Source of the DNA: Rhodococcus tukisamuensis NBRC 100609
GTDB taxonomy: Bacteria; Actinomycetota; Actinomycetes; Mycobacteriales; Mycobacteriaceae
Direction of reading: 5' to 3'
DNA length: 64,000 nt
Assembly (NCBI RefSeq): GCF_001894985.1
Contig: NZ_BCXG01000022.1
Span: 1-64,000, forward strand
Shown: in pieces, positions 49,950-58,163 of the stretch
Layout: every line of letters starts with the position of its first letter
How positions within the stretch are numbered: position 1 is the stretch's first letter
The notes under the pieces: generated by a model
What the model was told of the DNA's origin: nothing
Databases searched by the model: none
The model's input: only the letters and a program-made list of their open reading frames with translations
Position numbers and translations under genes: made by a program

Positions 49950-50447
49950 CTACTCTGCCCGCGGTGTACTGATTCGCCGGTAGGCATCTTGCAGGTCAAT
50001 CGCTGTGATCATCTCGCTCGCCAGCAACGCCTTCGACAGGCGCGGGATTATCCCGTTGACGTGGTTGCTCCGTGCGAACTGAGACTCGACTGCGTGACGG
50101 GGCATCGTGAACGACTCGGCAATATTGAAATCCACGTCGAAAATGACCACGAGCAGAGCTTCGTAATCGGCATCTCGGATTGCACCAAGAGCAGTTCGCT
50201 TGTTGCCGGAAGTGCGCCGCATCCCCTTCACCTGGATGCGCTCACCGTCGGGGGTGCGAATGTCCCAGCCCTTCTGGCTGAACGTCCCCCGCTCACCGCC
50301 GTAATGCGCAAACGCGATCGCCTCGGCGAGATCTCCCACCGGATTGTTGTTAGTCCGGATCAGTTCGCGTGATTTCAGCTCGTCCATGCTCGTTGCCCAC
50401 AGCCCGAGTAATTCCGGCACGGTCATTCCGGCGAGGTCGATGTCCAT
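49950..50447 (-). CDS. Restriction-endonuclease-like protein (DUF6998-type)
   Basis: A 165-residue protein. GDLAEAIAFAHYGG (38-51), KGWDIRTPDGERIQVKGMR (59-77) and a hydrophobic LLVVIFDVD strand fit a PD-(D/E)xK nuclease core: Glu in the first helix, Asp in WDI, and Q-x-K in QVK. Similar DUF6998 proteins are standalone and of unknown role. Base composition and codon use are less GC-biased than the neighbours (for example ATT, GTT, CGA codons), which suggests transfer. It stands alone between tRNA-Cys and an MFS gene. Nuclease activity is inferred. Confidence 0.68.
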   Translation of the reverse strand: MDIDLAGMTVPELLGLWATSMDELKSRELIRTNNNPVGDLAEAIAFAHYGGERGTFSQKGWDIRTPDGERIQVKGMRRTSGNKRTALGAIRDADYEALLVVIFDVDFNIAESFTMPRHAVESQFARSNHVNGIIPRLSKALLASEMITAIDLQDAYRRISTPRAE

Positions 50448-50482
50448 CCAGCTATCTCAGCACCGATCCGCCCCACTCGCCC

Positions 50483-51667
50483 TCACGGCCGCGCCCACGC
50501 CAACCGGGCGCTGAACCCCACTGTGCACAGCGCGAACACCACCGACAGCGCCGCGAAGGCCTGCCCACCCAGCGCCGTGAGGCCGAGCGCCGCGGTACCG
50601 GCGCCACTGCCGACGTACAGCACCGAGTTGTTCCAGGACACCGCCGCGCCGCGCCGCTCCGCCATCACCGTCGTCAGGTACACCTGTGCCGAGCTGAAGA
50701 ACCCGGTCCCGGAGAAGAACGCGAGCACGAAGCCGGCCAGGGCGAGCTGCCAACTCGACGCCGTCGTCGCCACGGCCAGGGCCGCCGCGAGCAGCAGGCC
50801 CCAGCCGACGTTGAGCACCGGCACGTGACGCCCCTTCGACGACCACCAGTCCACCAGCGGGCCCGCGGCCAGCGACCCGACCAGCGACCCGATGCCCACC
50901 AGCGCGCCGACCAGGCCGAGCACCGCGGTGGAGAAGCCGAACCTCGACGCGAACAGCGCGCCCGCGTACGCGTAGGTACCCAGCCGGGCCGCCTGGAGGA
51001 AGAAGTTTCCGGCCATGATCGTCCGGAACACCCGCACCCGCCACAGGCCGAACGACGACCGCAGCGCGGCCGCGGGACTCCTCGGCGCCGCCGCGGCGAC
51101 CGACCGAGATTCCCTCAGCCGCAGCCAGATCAGCGTGCCGGCGACGGCGAGGCCCGCGGCGACCGCGGCGAAGGCCAGGCGCCAACTGGACCCGGACGCG
51201 ACGAAGGTCGCCAGCGGCACGCCGATGATCTGGCCACCGGCGTACGCGGACGCGCCGAACGCGATCGCCTTCCCCCGATGGCTGGGCAGCGCGGTCTCCG
51301 CGAGATAGGCCCACATCGCCGGCCCGATCAGGGCACCGCCGACGCCGCCGACCACCCTGGCGCCGATCAGCCAGCCCAGCGACGGCGCGACCGCGCACAG
51401 CAGCTCACCGGTCATGAACACCGCAATGCCGGAGAGGATCACCCGCTTACGCGGCAGGTGTTCGGTGAGCGCCCCGACCAGTGGACTGGCGATGGCGTAG
51501 GACAGACCGAACGCGGTGACCACCCACGCGGTGCGCGCGATCGACGTGCCGAAGTCCTCCGACATCTTGGGCAGCAGCGGCGAACTCAGGAACAGCTCGG
51601 CGCCCATCAGGAAGAAGACGAAGTGGATCAGACGGTGCTGGCGCCACGGCGTGCTGGGTTCGGTCAC
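50483..51667 (-). CDS. MFS transporter (drug efflux type)
   Basis: A 394-residue, 12-span major facilitator. The family loop GLSYAIASPLVGALTEHLPRKRVI (helix 2-3) and GGALIGPAMWAYLAETALPSHRGKAIAF (helix 4-5, with RGKA) are present. GTG 51667 has AAGGAG 6 bp upstream. The DHA1-type pattern suggests export of a small molecule. It diverges from an SDR gene 112 bp away, with no regulator gene in between. Confidence 0.9.
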   Translation of the reverse strand: MTEPSTPWRQHRLIHFVFFLMGAELFLSSPLLPKMSEDFGTSIARTAWVVTAFGLSYAIASPLVGALTEHLPRKRVILSGIAVFMTGELLCAVAPSLGWLIGARVVGGVGGALIGPAMWAYLAETALPSHRGKAIAFGASAYAGGQIIGVPLATFVASGSSWRLAFAAVAAGLAVAGTLIWLRLRESRSVAAAAPRSPAAALRSSFGLWRVRVFRTIMAGNFFLQAARLGTYAYAGALFASRFGFSTAVLGLVGALVGIGSLVGSLAAGPLVDWWSSKGRHVPVLNVGWGLLLAAALAVATTASSWQLALAGFVLAFFSGTGFFSSAQVYLTTVMAERRGAAVSWNNSVLYVGSGAGTAALGLTALGGQAFAALSVVFALCTVGFSARLAWARP

Positions 51668-51779
51668 GATCACTCCTTCGGCTCGCACGCTACCCGGCCG
51701 GCCACCACCGATCGCCCACTCTCCCGCTGACAGGGAGCACACGCTGCCGCGTCGACGCACCCTCGCCTACCGTGCGGGC

Positions 51780-52592
51780 ATGACTGCTCTCGACCTGCGG
51801 GACCTGACGGGCACGACCGCGGTGGTCACCGGCGCCGCCTCCGGAATCGGCGCCGCCGTCTCCCGCAGGGCGGCGACGCTCGGGATGCGGTTGGTACTGG
51901 CCGACTTCGACGGCGCCGGCCTCGACCGCGTCGCCGCCGAGCTCTCCGACGCGGGCACCGAGGTGCTCGCCGTCCGCTGCGACGTCACCCGGGCCGCGGA
52001 CGTCGAACACCTCGCCGCCGCGACCGCCGAACGCTTCGGGGCGGTGCGACTGCTGGTCAACAACGCCGGCATCGAGAGCACCGGGCGCCTGTGGGAACTC
52101 GAGCCCGACCATTTCGACCGGGTCCTCGGCGTCAACGTCGGCGGGGTCTTCCACGGGGTCCGCGCCTTCGTGCCGCGGATGCTGGCCGCCGGCACCCCCG
52201 CCACCGTCGTCACCACAGCCTCGATCGGCGCGGTGACCACGATGCCCGCCCAGGCCGCGTACGTCGCGAGCAAGCACGCGGCGCTCGCGTTGACCGAGTG
52301 CCTGGCGTTGGAACTGGCCGAGTCCCCCATCACGGTCGCCGCCCTGCTGCCCGGCCCGGTCGACACCGCCATCTACGCCAACGCGGGCGCCGACGGTCCC
52401 GCCGGCGACGCGGTGCGGAGGCGGATGCTCACCTTCCTCCGCGAGCGTGGCGTCACCCCCGACGCTGCCGCCGAGGCGCTGTTCGACGGCCTGGCCGCCG
52501 GCGAGTTCTGGATCTACACCGACCGGGAGCGGGCGGACGTGCTGCTGCGGCAGCGCGCCGACCGCCTGACCGGCCACCTGCCACCGGCCTGA
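51780..52592 (+). CDS. Short-chain dehydrogenase/reductase
   Basis: A 270-residue classical SDR. TGAASGIGAAVSRR (about 14-27), NNAG at about 93-96 and YVASKHA (Tyr-x3-Lys) are intact; Ser is in TTASIGAVTT. The C-terminal 60 residues contain an FWIYTDRERADVLLRQRADR segment seen in steroid/retinol-type SDRs. ATG 51780 gives MTALDLRDLTGTTAVV. It is divergent from the MFS gene and followed by a large hairpin. Confidence 0.9.
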   Translation: MTALDLRDLTGTTAVVTGAASGIGAAVSRRAATLGMRLVLADFDGAGLDRVAAELSDAGTEVLAVRCDVTRAADVEHLAAATAERFGAVRLLVNNAGIESTGRLWELEPDHFDRVLGVNVGGVFHGVRAFVPRMLAAGTPATVVTTASIGAVTTMPAQAAYVASKHAALALTECLALELAESPITVAALLPGPVDTAIYANAGADGPAGDAVRRRMLTFLRERGVTPDAAAEALFDGLAAGEFWIYTDRERADVLLRQRADRLTGHLPPA

Positions 52593-52614
52593 TCCAGCCC
52601 CACAGGCTCTGCGA

Positions 52615-52664
52615 GCTCGTGCGCGACTACCGGGGGTCCCCAGACCCGGCAACCGCGCACGAGC
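52615..52664. terminator. Long hairpin between SDR and marR-family genes
   Basis: GCTCGTGCGCG pairs with CGCGCACGAGC (11 bp), enclosing a second stem CCGGG/CCCGG. It is 22 bp after the SDR stop and ends 22 bp before the MarR gene. It is likely a terminator of the SDR unit; a regulator-binding role for the palindrome is also possible. Confidence 0.6.
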
Positions 52665-52686
52665 AGCGGAGCTGCCTCCTCGTGGG

Positions 52687-53232
52687 ATGATGGCGAGTAT
52701 GTCGCGCCCGCAACCGCTCCCACTCGACCCGATCGAGGAGGCCCACCGCCAGTGGGAGGCGCACGGCTGGGGCGAGGTCGCCGACGGCATGGCCGCGGTC
52801 ACCTCCCTGATGCGCGCGCAGCAGATCATGATGGCCCGGGTCGAGGAGGTGCTCAAGCCGAGCGGCCTGACCTTCTCCCGGTACGAACTGCTGACGCTGC
52901 TGACGTTCACCCGCAGCGGCGCGCTGCCGATGGCCAAGGCCAGTGCGCGACTGCAGGTCCACCCCACCAGCGTCACCAACGCCGTCGACCGGCTCGAGGC
53001 CGCGCACCTGGTCCGCCGGATGCCGCACCCGAGCGACCGCCGCGCGACGCTCATCGAAATCACCGAGGCCGGACGCGATTTGGCGTTGCGGGCCACCGAG
53101 CAGCTCAACTCGCAGGTGTTCGCTCAGCCCGGCCTGTCCGCGGATAAACTGAACACCCTTGTGCGCATCCTCGCCGAGCTCCGCCGCGAGGCCGGGGACT
53201 TCGACACCGGGGACGCACCCACCAAGTGGTGA
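52687..53232 (+). CDS. MarR-family transcriptional regulator
   Basis: A 181-residue winged-helix regulator. The N-terminus (LDPIEEAHRQWEAHGWGEVADGMAAVTSLMRAQQIMM) is typical of actinobacterial MarR proteins linked to acyl-CoA operons. The DNA-binding part is FSRYELLTLLTFTRSGALPMAKASARLQVHPTSVTNAVDRLEAAHLVRR with wing HPSDRRATLIEIT. Three in-frame starts (52687, 52690, 52699) lack a clear ribosome site; 52699 (MSRPQPLPL) is also plausible. It may regulate the valine operon beyond the next gene; inference only. Confidence 0.9.
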   Translation: MMASMSRPQPLPLDPIEEAHRQWEAHGWGEVADGMAAVTSLMRAQQIMMARVEEVLKPSGLTFSRYELLTLLTFTRSGALPMAKASARLQVHPTSVTNAVDRLEAAHLVRRMPHPSDRRATLIEITEAGRDLALRATEQLNSQVFAQPGLSADKLNTLVRILAELRREAGDFDTGDAPTKW

Positions 53233-53255
53233 CATGACAGGCGAGGAGTTCTAGG

Positions 53256-54116
53256 TTGGTGCTGGTTCTCGGGGTGTCGGCAGGCGCGAGCGGGGCCCGG
53301 GCGGTGTTGGCCCATTCCGATCGCCCCCATCGCGAGCCGATGGCGCGTTGCGACGTCCGGCGCCGGCCCGGAGCCGACGTCGGCGAACCGGTGATGTCCG
53401 CGATCCGCACCCTGCGGGCCGCCGCGGTCGACCAGGGCGACCTCGTCGGCGCCACCGCGGTCACCCTGCGCACCGGCATCGACCCGTTCGTGGTGGAGAA
53501 CGCCACCGCCACCACCACCCGGCAGCACGTCCGGGTGTTCACCGAGACCTCCGCGCAGCTGCGGTACCTCAGGTTCACCGGGCTGCTGCCGCGCACCGGC
53601 ACGGTCGCCCTCTACGACGTCGGCAGCTCCGGGCTGTCACTGTGCGTGGCCGACAGCGCGTCGGGCGAGGTGCTCGCCTCGCGGCGCAGCGCCGTGGTCG
53701 GCGGCGACCAGTTCGACCGGCTGCTACAGGACCATGTGGCGGGCAACGGGATCCGTCTGGACCTTGCCGTGTGCCGGGACGTCAAGGAGAGGCTCGCGGC
53801 CGAGCGGCTGACGACGGTGGCGGACCCGGACACCGGCGCCTGCACGGTGGTGACGAACAACGACCTCGCGGCGCTGGTCCGTCCGGTGGTGGCGCACTCG
53901 GCGTCGCTGCTGCGCACCATGGCCACGCAGTCGCGGACGGCGCCGTCGCTGGTGGTGCTGCTCGGCGGCGGGGCCGGCGTGCCCTCACTGCAGGCCGAAC
54001 TCGAGTCGGCGCTGCGCATCCCGGTCGCGGCCGCCCCGGAGCCGGCCGCGGTGTCGGCGCGGGGTGCGGTGATCCTCGCCGCCGCCGACTCTGCGGTCGG
54101 CACCCGGGGCTGGTAA
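53256..54116 (+). CDS. Compact Hsp70/actin-like ATPase-fold protein
   Basis: A 286-residue protein with only the actin-like core of Hsp70. An N-terminal phosphate-1-like loop (LGVSAGASGARAVL), phosphate-2-like YDVGSSGLSLCVAD with VVGGDQFDRLLQDHV (as in Hsp70 GGxxFDxxL), and an adenosine-type LLGGGAGVPSLQAELESAL are present. There is no substrate-binding domain, and the ATPase is about 100 residues shorter than DnaK's. TTG 53256 or GTG 53259 are possible starts, with GAGGAG upstream. Similar proteins occur in mycobacteria; their function is unknown to me. Confidence 0.75.
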   Translation: MVLVLGVSAGASGARAVLAHSDRPHREPMARCDVRRRPGADVGEPVMSAIRTLRAAAVDQGDLVGATAVTLRTGIDPFVVENATATTTRQHVRVFTETSAQLRYLRFTGLLPRTGTVALYDVGSSGLSLCVADSASGEVLASRRSAVVGGDQFDRLLQDHVAGNGIRLDLAVCRDVKERLAAERLTTVADPDTGACTVVTNNDLAALVRPVVAHSASLLRTMATQSRTAPSLVVLLGGGAGVPSLQAELESALRIPVAAAPEPAAVSARGAVILAAADSAVGTRGW

Positions 54117-54160
54117 CCGCCGGCCGGACTCGGTGACGAGCCGGACCGGCGGCCGGCCGG

Positions 54161-54937
54161 TCAGCGGTGGCTGAAGTTCGGCGCCCGCTTCTCGATGAAG
54201 GCGGCCATGCCTTCCTTCTGGTCGGCGGTCGCGAAGGTCGAGTGGAACACCCGACGTTCGAACCGGACGCCCTCCGCGAGGGTGGTCTCGAACGAGCGGT
54301 TCACCGCCTCCTTCGCCATCATCGCGATGGGCAGCGACATCTCGGCGATGGTTGTCGCGGCCTTCAGCGCCTCGTCGAGCAGGTCCGCGGCCGGGACGAT
54401 CCGCGCGACCAGGCCCGCGCGCTCGGCCTCCTCGGCGTCCATGTTGCGCCCGGTCAGGCACAGGTCCATCGCCTTCGCCTTGCCGACCGCGCGCGTCAAC
54501 CGTTGCGAGCCACCGATTCCCGGGATGACGCCGAGCTTGATCTCCGGCTGGCCGAACTTAGCGGTGTCCGCGGCAATGATGAAGTCGCACAGCATCGCCA
54601 GTTCGCAGCCGCCGCCGAGGGCGTAGCCGGCGACCGCAGCGACGATCGGCTTGCGGGCCGCGGAGAGCCGGTCCCACTGCGTGAACAGGTCCTCCGCGTA
54701 GACGTCGGCGAAGGTCTTCGGCTGCATCTCCTTGATGTCCGCGCCCGCCGCGAAGGCCCGCTCGGAGCCGGTGATCAGGATCGCGCCGATCTCCGGGTCC
54801 TGCTCGAGCTCCTCGACCGCCGCGACCACCTCGCCCATCAGCTGGGCGTTGAGGGCGTTGAGTGCCTTCGGGCGGTTCAGGGTGATGACACCGACGCGTC
54901 CGCGCCTGTCGAGCAGGATGGTCTCGAAGTCGCTCAC
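54161..54937 (-). CDS. Enoyl-CoA hydratase
   Basis: A 258-residue crotonase-fold enzyme. The oxyanion hole is AAGADIKEM (about 61-69). [11 protein letters not shown] and the catalytic Glu in [14 protein letters not shown] are present. In this operon it should hydrate methacrylyl-CoA to 3-hydroxyisobutyryl-CoA. GTG 54937 overlaps the mmsB stop by 4 bp. Confidence 0.94.
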   Translation of the reverse strand: MSDFETILLDRRGRVGVITLNRPKALNALNAQLMGEVVAAVEELEQDPEIGAILITGSERAFAAGADIKEMQPKTFADVYAEDLFTQWDRLSAARKPIVAAVAGYALGGGCELAMLCDFIIAADTAKFGQPEIKLGVIPGIGGSQRLTRAVGKAKAMDLCLTGRNMDAEEAERAGLVARIVPAADLLDEALKAATTIAEMSLPIAMMAKEAVNRSFETTLAEGVRFERRVFHSTFATADQKEGMAAFIEKRAPNFSHR

Positions 54938-55848
54938 GCGTTCTCCTCGTTGGCACGGTTGCGGATGTCGGTGACGATGGCGGAGAAGTCCAGCCCGCCG
55001 CCCGTCTCCTGGTGGAAGCGGGAGTAGATCTCGGCGGCGCGCAGGCCGAGCTCGCCGGGAACGCCGTTGCTGCGCAGCGCGTTCGCGGCCAGGCCCAGGT
55101 CCTTGTCCATCAGCGCCGCGGCGAACCCGGGCTGGTAGTCGTTGTTCGCGGGGCTGGTCGGCACCGGACCCGGAACCGGGCAGTTGGTGCTCAGTGCCCA
55201 GCACTGGCCCGAGGCATTGGAGGCGACGTCGAACAGCGCCTGGTTGCTCAGGCCGAGCTTCTCGCCCAGCACGAACGCCTCGCTGATGGCGATCATCGAG
55301 ACGCCGAGAATCATGTTGTTACAGATCTTGGCGGCCTGACCGACGCCGGGACCGCCGCAGTGCACCACCTTTCGGCCCATCACGTCCAGGAGCGGCCGGG
55401 CCGACTCGAAGTCCTCGTCCGAGCCGCCGACCATGAATGCGAGGGTGCCTGCCGTGGCACCGACCACACCGCCGGAGACGGGGGCGTCCACCGAGCGGTG
55501 CCCCGCCGCGACGGCGAGGTCGTGGGCGGCGCGGGCGTCCGCCACGTCGATGGTGGACGAGTCGATGAACAGCGTGCCCGGGGTCGCCGCCGCGAGCAGC
55601 CCGCCGGCGTACAGGTCGAGGACGTGCTTGCCGCTCGGCAGCATGGTGACGACCACGTCGGCACCGGCGGCCGCGTCGTTGGCGGAGTCCGCGATCGTGA
55701 TGCCGTCGCGCCGAGCCTGTTCCAGCGCGGCGGGTGCCAGGTCGAAGCCGACCACCTCGTAGCCGGACTTGGCCAGGTTCGCGGCCATCGGGCCGCCCAT
55801 GTGCCCGAGCCCGACGAACCCGATCCGGAGGTTTTCTGCGGCGCTCAT
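54934..55848 (-). CDS. mmsB: 3-hydroxyisobutyrate dehydrogenase
   Basis: A 304-residue NAD-dependent beta-hydroxyacid dehydrogenase that oxidises 3-hydroxyisobutyrate to methylmalonate semialdehyde. Rossmann loop [20 protein letters not shown] (10-29), substrate DAPVSGG, and catalytic Lys in GQAAKICNN are intact. ATG 55848 has GAAGGAA upstream. It lies between the hydrolase and hydratase genes of valine degradation. Confidence 0.94.
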   Translation of the reverse strand: MSAAENLRIGFVGLGHMGGPMAANLAKSGYEVVGFDLAPAALEQARRDGITIADSANDAAAGADVVVTMLPSGKHVLDLYAGGLLAAATPGTLFIDSSTIDVADARAAHDLAVAAGHRSVDAPVSGGVVGATAGTLAFMVGGSDEDFESARPLLDVMGRKVVHCGGPGVGQAAKICNNMILGVSMIAISEAFVLGEKLGLSNQALFDVASNASGQCWALSTNCPVPGPVPTSPANNDYQPGFAAALMDKDLGLAANALRSNGVPGELGLRAAEIYSRFHQETGGGLDFSAIVTDIRNRANEENA

Positions 55849-55874
55849 CTGATTTCCTTCCCCAACATTGTGGT

Positions 55875-56975
55875 TCACTGCGTGCTCAGTTCACTGGCGC
55901 GCGTCGGCGCCGCGTCCTCGGGCAGCCCGAGTTCGAGGTCGCCGAGTGCCGCGAAGAAGCCGTCCACCTGCTCGGCGGTGACCTCCTCGAGCGTCGCCGG
56001 CGACCACTTCGGGTTGCGGTCCTTCTCCACCACCTGCGCGCGGATCCCCTCAACCAGGTCGTGGGACGCCAGGCACGCCGACGACACTCGGTACTCCTCG
56101 TTCAGCACGGCCTCGAGGCTGGTCTGCCCGCGGGCCTGCCGCAGCGACCGCAGCGTCACCTTGGCCGCGGTCGGCGACTTCGCGAGCACCTGCTCGGCCG
56201 CGGCGGCGGCGTCCGGCGACCCGTCGGCACGCAGCCGCGCGACGATCTCCTCGACCGTGTCCGCCGAGTAGGCGGCGTCGATCCACTCGCGCTGCGCCTG
56301 CAGGGCGGATTCCGGTGCGGGCTCGGCGAACTCGGCCACCGCGTCCACGACGGCGCCGCCGGAGAGGGCGGCGACGAAGGCGTCCAGCCGGTCGGACGGG
56401 ACGAAGTGGTCGGCCAGTCCGCAGTAGAGGGCGTCGCCCGCGCTGAGCCGGGCGGTGGTCAGCGCGATGTGGGTGCCCAACTCGCCCGGGGCCCGGGAGA
56501 GCAGGTAGGTGCCGCCGACGTCCGGGACGAATCCGATGCCCACCTCGGGCATCCCGATCATCGAGCGCTCGGTGACGATGCGGACGCTGCCGTGCGCGGA
56601 GACGCCGACACCGCCGCCCATCACGATGCCGTCCATGATCGCCACGTACGGCTTGTGGTAGGCCGCGATCGCCGCGTTGAGCACGTACTCGTCACGCCAG
56701 AAGTCGCGCGAGCCGTCGCCGCCGGTCCTGGCGTCGTGGTAGATCGAGACGATGTCGCCGCCCGCGCACAGGCCGCGCTCCCCCGCGCCGGTCAGCACCA
56801 CGGCGTGCACGGAGTCGTCGTCGCCCCACTCGATCAGCGCGGACGCCATCTGCCGCACCATGTTGTGGTTGAGCGCGTTGATCGCCTTGGGTCGGTTGAG
56901 GACCAGCCGGCCGAGGCCGCCGGACACCTCGACCAGGACCTCCGGCTCGCCGATGGGCTCGCTCACTGCCTGCAC
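55875..56975 (-). CDS. 3-hydroxyisobutyryl-CoA hydrolase
   Basis: A 366-residue crotonase-superfamily thioesterase of HIBCH type. It has LVLNRPKAINALNHNMVRQM, the oxyanion GLCAGGDI with YHD after it, and the catalytic MPEVGIGFVPDVGGTY. The extended C-terminal region (about 230-366) is the usual HIBCH addition. GTG 56975 follows AGGAGTAAAGA; GTG 56966 is an alternative. It frees 3-hydroxyisobutyrate for MmsB. Confidence 0.92.
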   Translation of the reverse strand: MQAVSEPIGEPEVLVEVSGGLGRLVLNRPKAINALNHNMVRQMASALIEWGDDDSVHAVVLTGAGERGLCAGGDIVSIYHDARTGGDGSRDFWRDEYVLNAAIAAYHKPYVAIMDGIVMGGGVGVSAHGSVRIVTERSMIGMPEVGIGFVPDVGGTYLLSRAPGELGTHIALTTARLSAGDALYCGLADHFVPSDRLDAFVAALSGGAVVDAVAEFAEPAPESALQAQREWIDAAYSADTVEEIVARLRADGSPDAAAAAEQVLAKSPTAAKVTLRSLRQARGQTSLEAVLNEEYRVSSACLASHDLVEGIRAQVVEKDRNPKWSPATLEEVTAEQVDGFFAALGDLELGLPEDAAPTRASELSTQ

Positions 56976-57007
56976 TCTCTTTACTCCTGTCGAATCGATC
57001 GGTCCGC

Positions 57008-58156
57008 TCACGCGGGGCCGGCCGAGCCGACGACCGCGCGCGCGATGACAACCCTCATGATCTCGTTGCTGCCCTCGAGAATCTGGTGCACACGCAGATC
57101 GCGGACAATTTTCTCCAGCCCGTACTCGGCGAGATAGCCGTAGCCGCCGTGCATCTGCAGTGCCCGGTTGGCCACCTCGAAGCCGGTGTCGGTGGCGAAG
57201 CGCTTGGCCATCGCGCACAGTTCGACCTTGTCGGGGGCGTTCTCGTCGAGCGCCGCCGCGGCCCGCCACAGCAGGGTCCGCGCCGCCTCCAGCTCGGTGC
57301 GCATGTCGGCGAGCTGGAACTGCAGGGCCTGCGAGCCCAGCAGCGCCTCGCCGAATGCCTTGCGCTGGGCCAGGTAGTCGACCGCCTTGCCCAGCGCCGC
57401 CTGCGCGCCGCCGACCGAACAGGCGGCGATGTTGAGCCGGCCGCCGTTCAGCCCGGACATCGCGATCTTGAAGCCGTCGCCCTCGTTGCCGAGGAGGTTG
57501 GCCGCGGGCACCCGCACCTCGTCGAGGATGACCTGGCGGGTGGGCTGTGCGTTCCAGCCCATCTTCTTCTCGTTGGCGCCGAACGAGAGCCCGGCGGACT
57601 CCCGCGGCACGACGAACGCGGAGATGCCCTTCGGGCCGGCCGCGCCGGTCCGGGCCATCACCACGTAGACGTCGGAGGTGCCGGCGCCGGAGATGAACTG
57701 CTTGACCCCGGTGAGCACGTACTCGTCGCCGTCGCGAACCGCCTTGGTGCTCAGGGCCGCCGCGTCCGAACCGGCACCGGGCTCGGTGAGGCAGTAGCTG
57801 CCGAGCTGGTCCATCGAGCACAGCCCGGGCACCCACTGGTGACGCTGCTCGTCGGTGCCGTAGGAGTCGATCATCCAGGTGACCATGTTGTGGATGGACA
57901 CGTAGGCGGCGAGCGACGGGTCGCCGGTGGCGAGCTGCTCGAAGATGCGGACGGCGTCGAGCCGGGTCAGGCCCGAGCCGCCCACGTCCTCGCGGATGTA
58001 GATCCCGCCCATGCCGAGCGCGGCTGCCTTGCGCAGCACGTCGACCGGGAAGTGCTTGGTCTGGTCCCATTCGACTGCGTTGGGCGCCAGGCACTCCGCG
58101 GCGAAGTCGCGAGCGGTGTCGCAGATCGCCCGCTCGTCATCGGTGAGGGTGAACAT
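57008..58156 (-). CDS. Acyl-CoA dehydrogenase (isobutyryl-CoA type)
   Basis: A 382-residue FAD flavoenzyme. YCLTEPGAGSDAAAL (substrate/FAD loop), QFISGAGTSDVYVVMART and the catalytic Glu in QILEGSNEIMR are present. Placement between mmsA and the hydrolase, with no other acyl-CoA dehydrogenase gene, makes isobutyryl-CoA the likely substrate (to methacrylyl-CoA). It is 7 bp after mmsA. Confidence 0.93.
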   Translation of the reverse strand: MFTLTDDERAICDTARDFAAECLAPNAVEWDQTKHFPVDVLRKAAALGMGGIYIREDVGGSGLTRLDAVRIFEQLATGDPSLAAYVSIHNMVTWMIDSYGTDEQRHQWVPGLCSMDQLGSYCLTEPGAGSDAAALSTKAVRDGDEYVLTGVKQFISGAGTSDVYVVMARTGAAGPKGISAFVVPRESAGLSFGANEKKMGWNAQPTRQVILDEVRVPAANLLGNEGDGFKIAMSGLNGGRLNIAACSVGGAQAALGKAVDYLAQRKAFGEALLGSQALQFQLADMRTELEAARTLLWRAAAALDENAPDKVELCAMAKRFATDTGFEVANRALQMHGGYGYLAEYGLEKIVRDLRVHQILEGSNEIMRVVIARAVVGSAGPA

Positions 58157-58163
58157 GTCTGTC

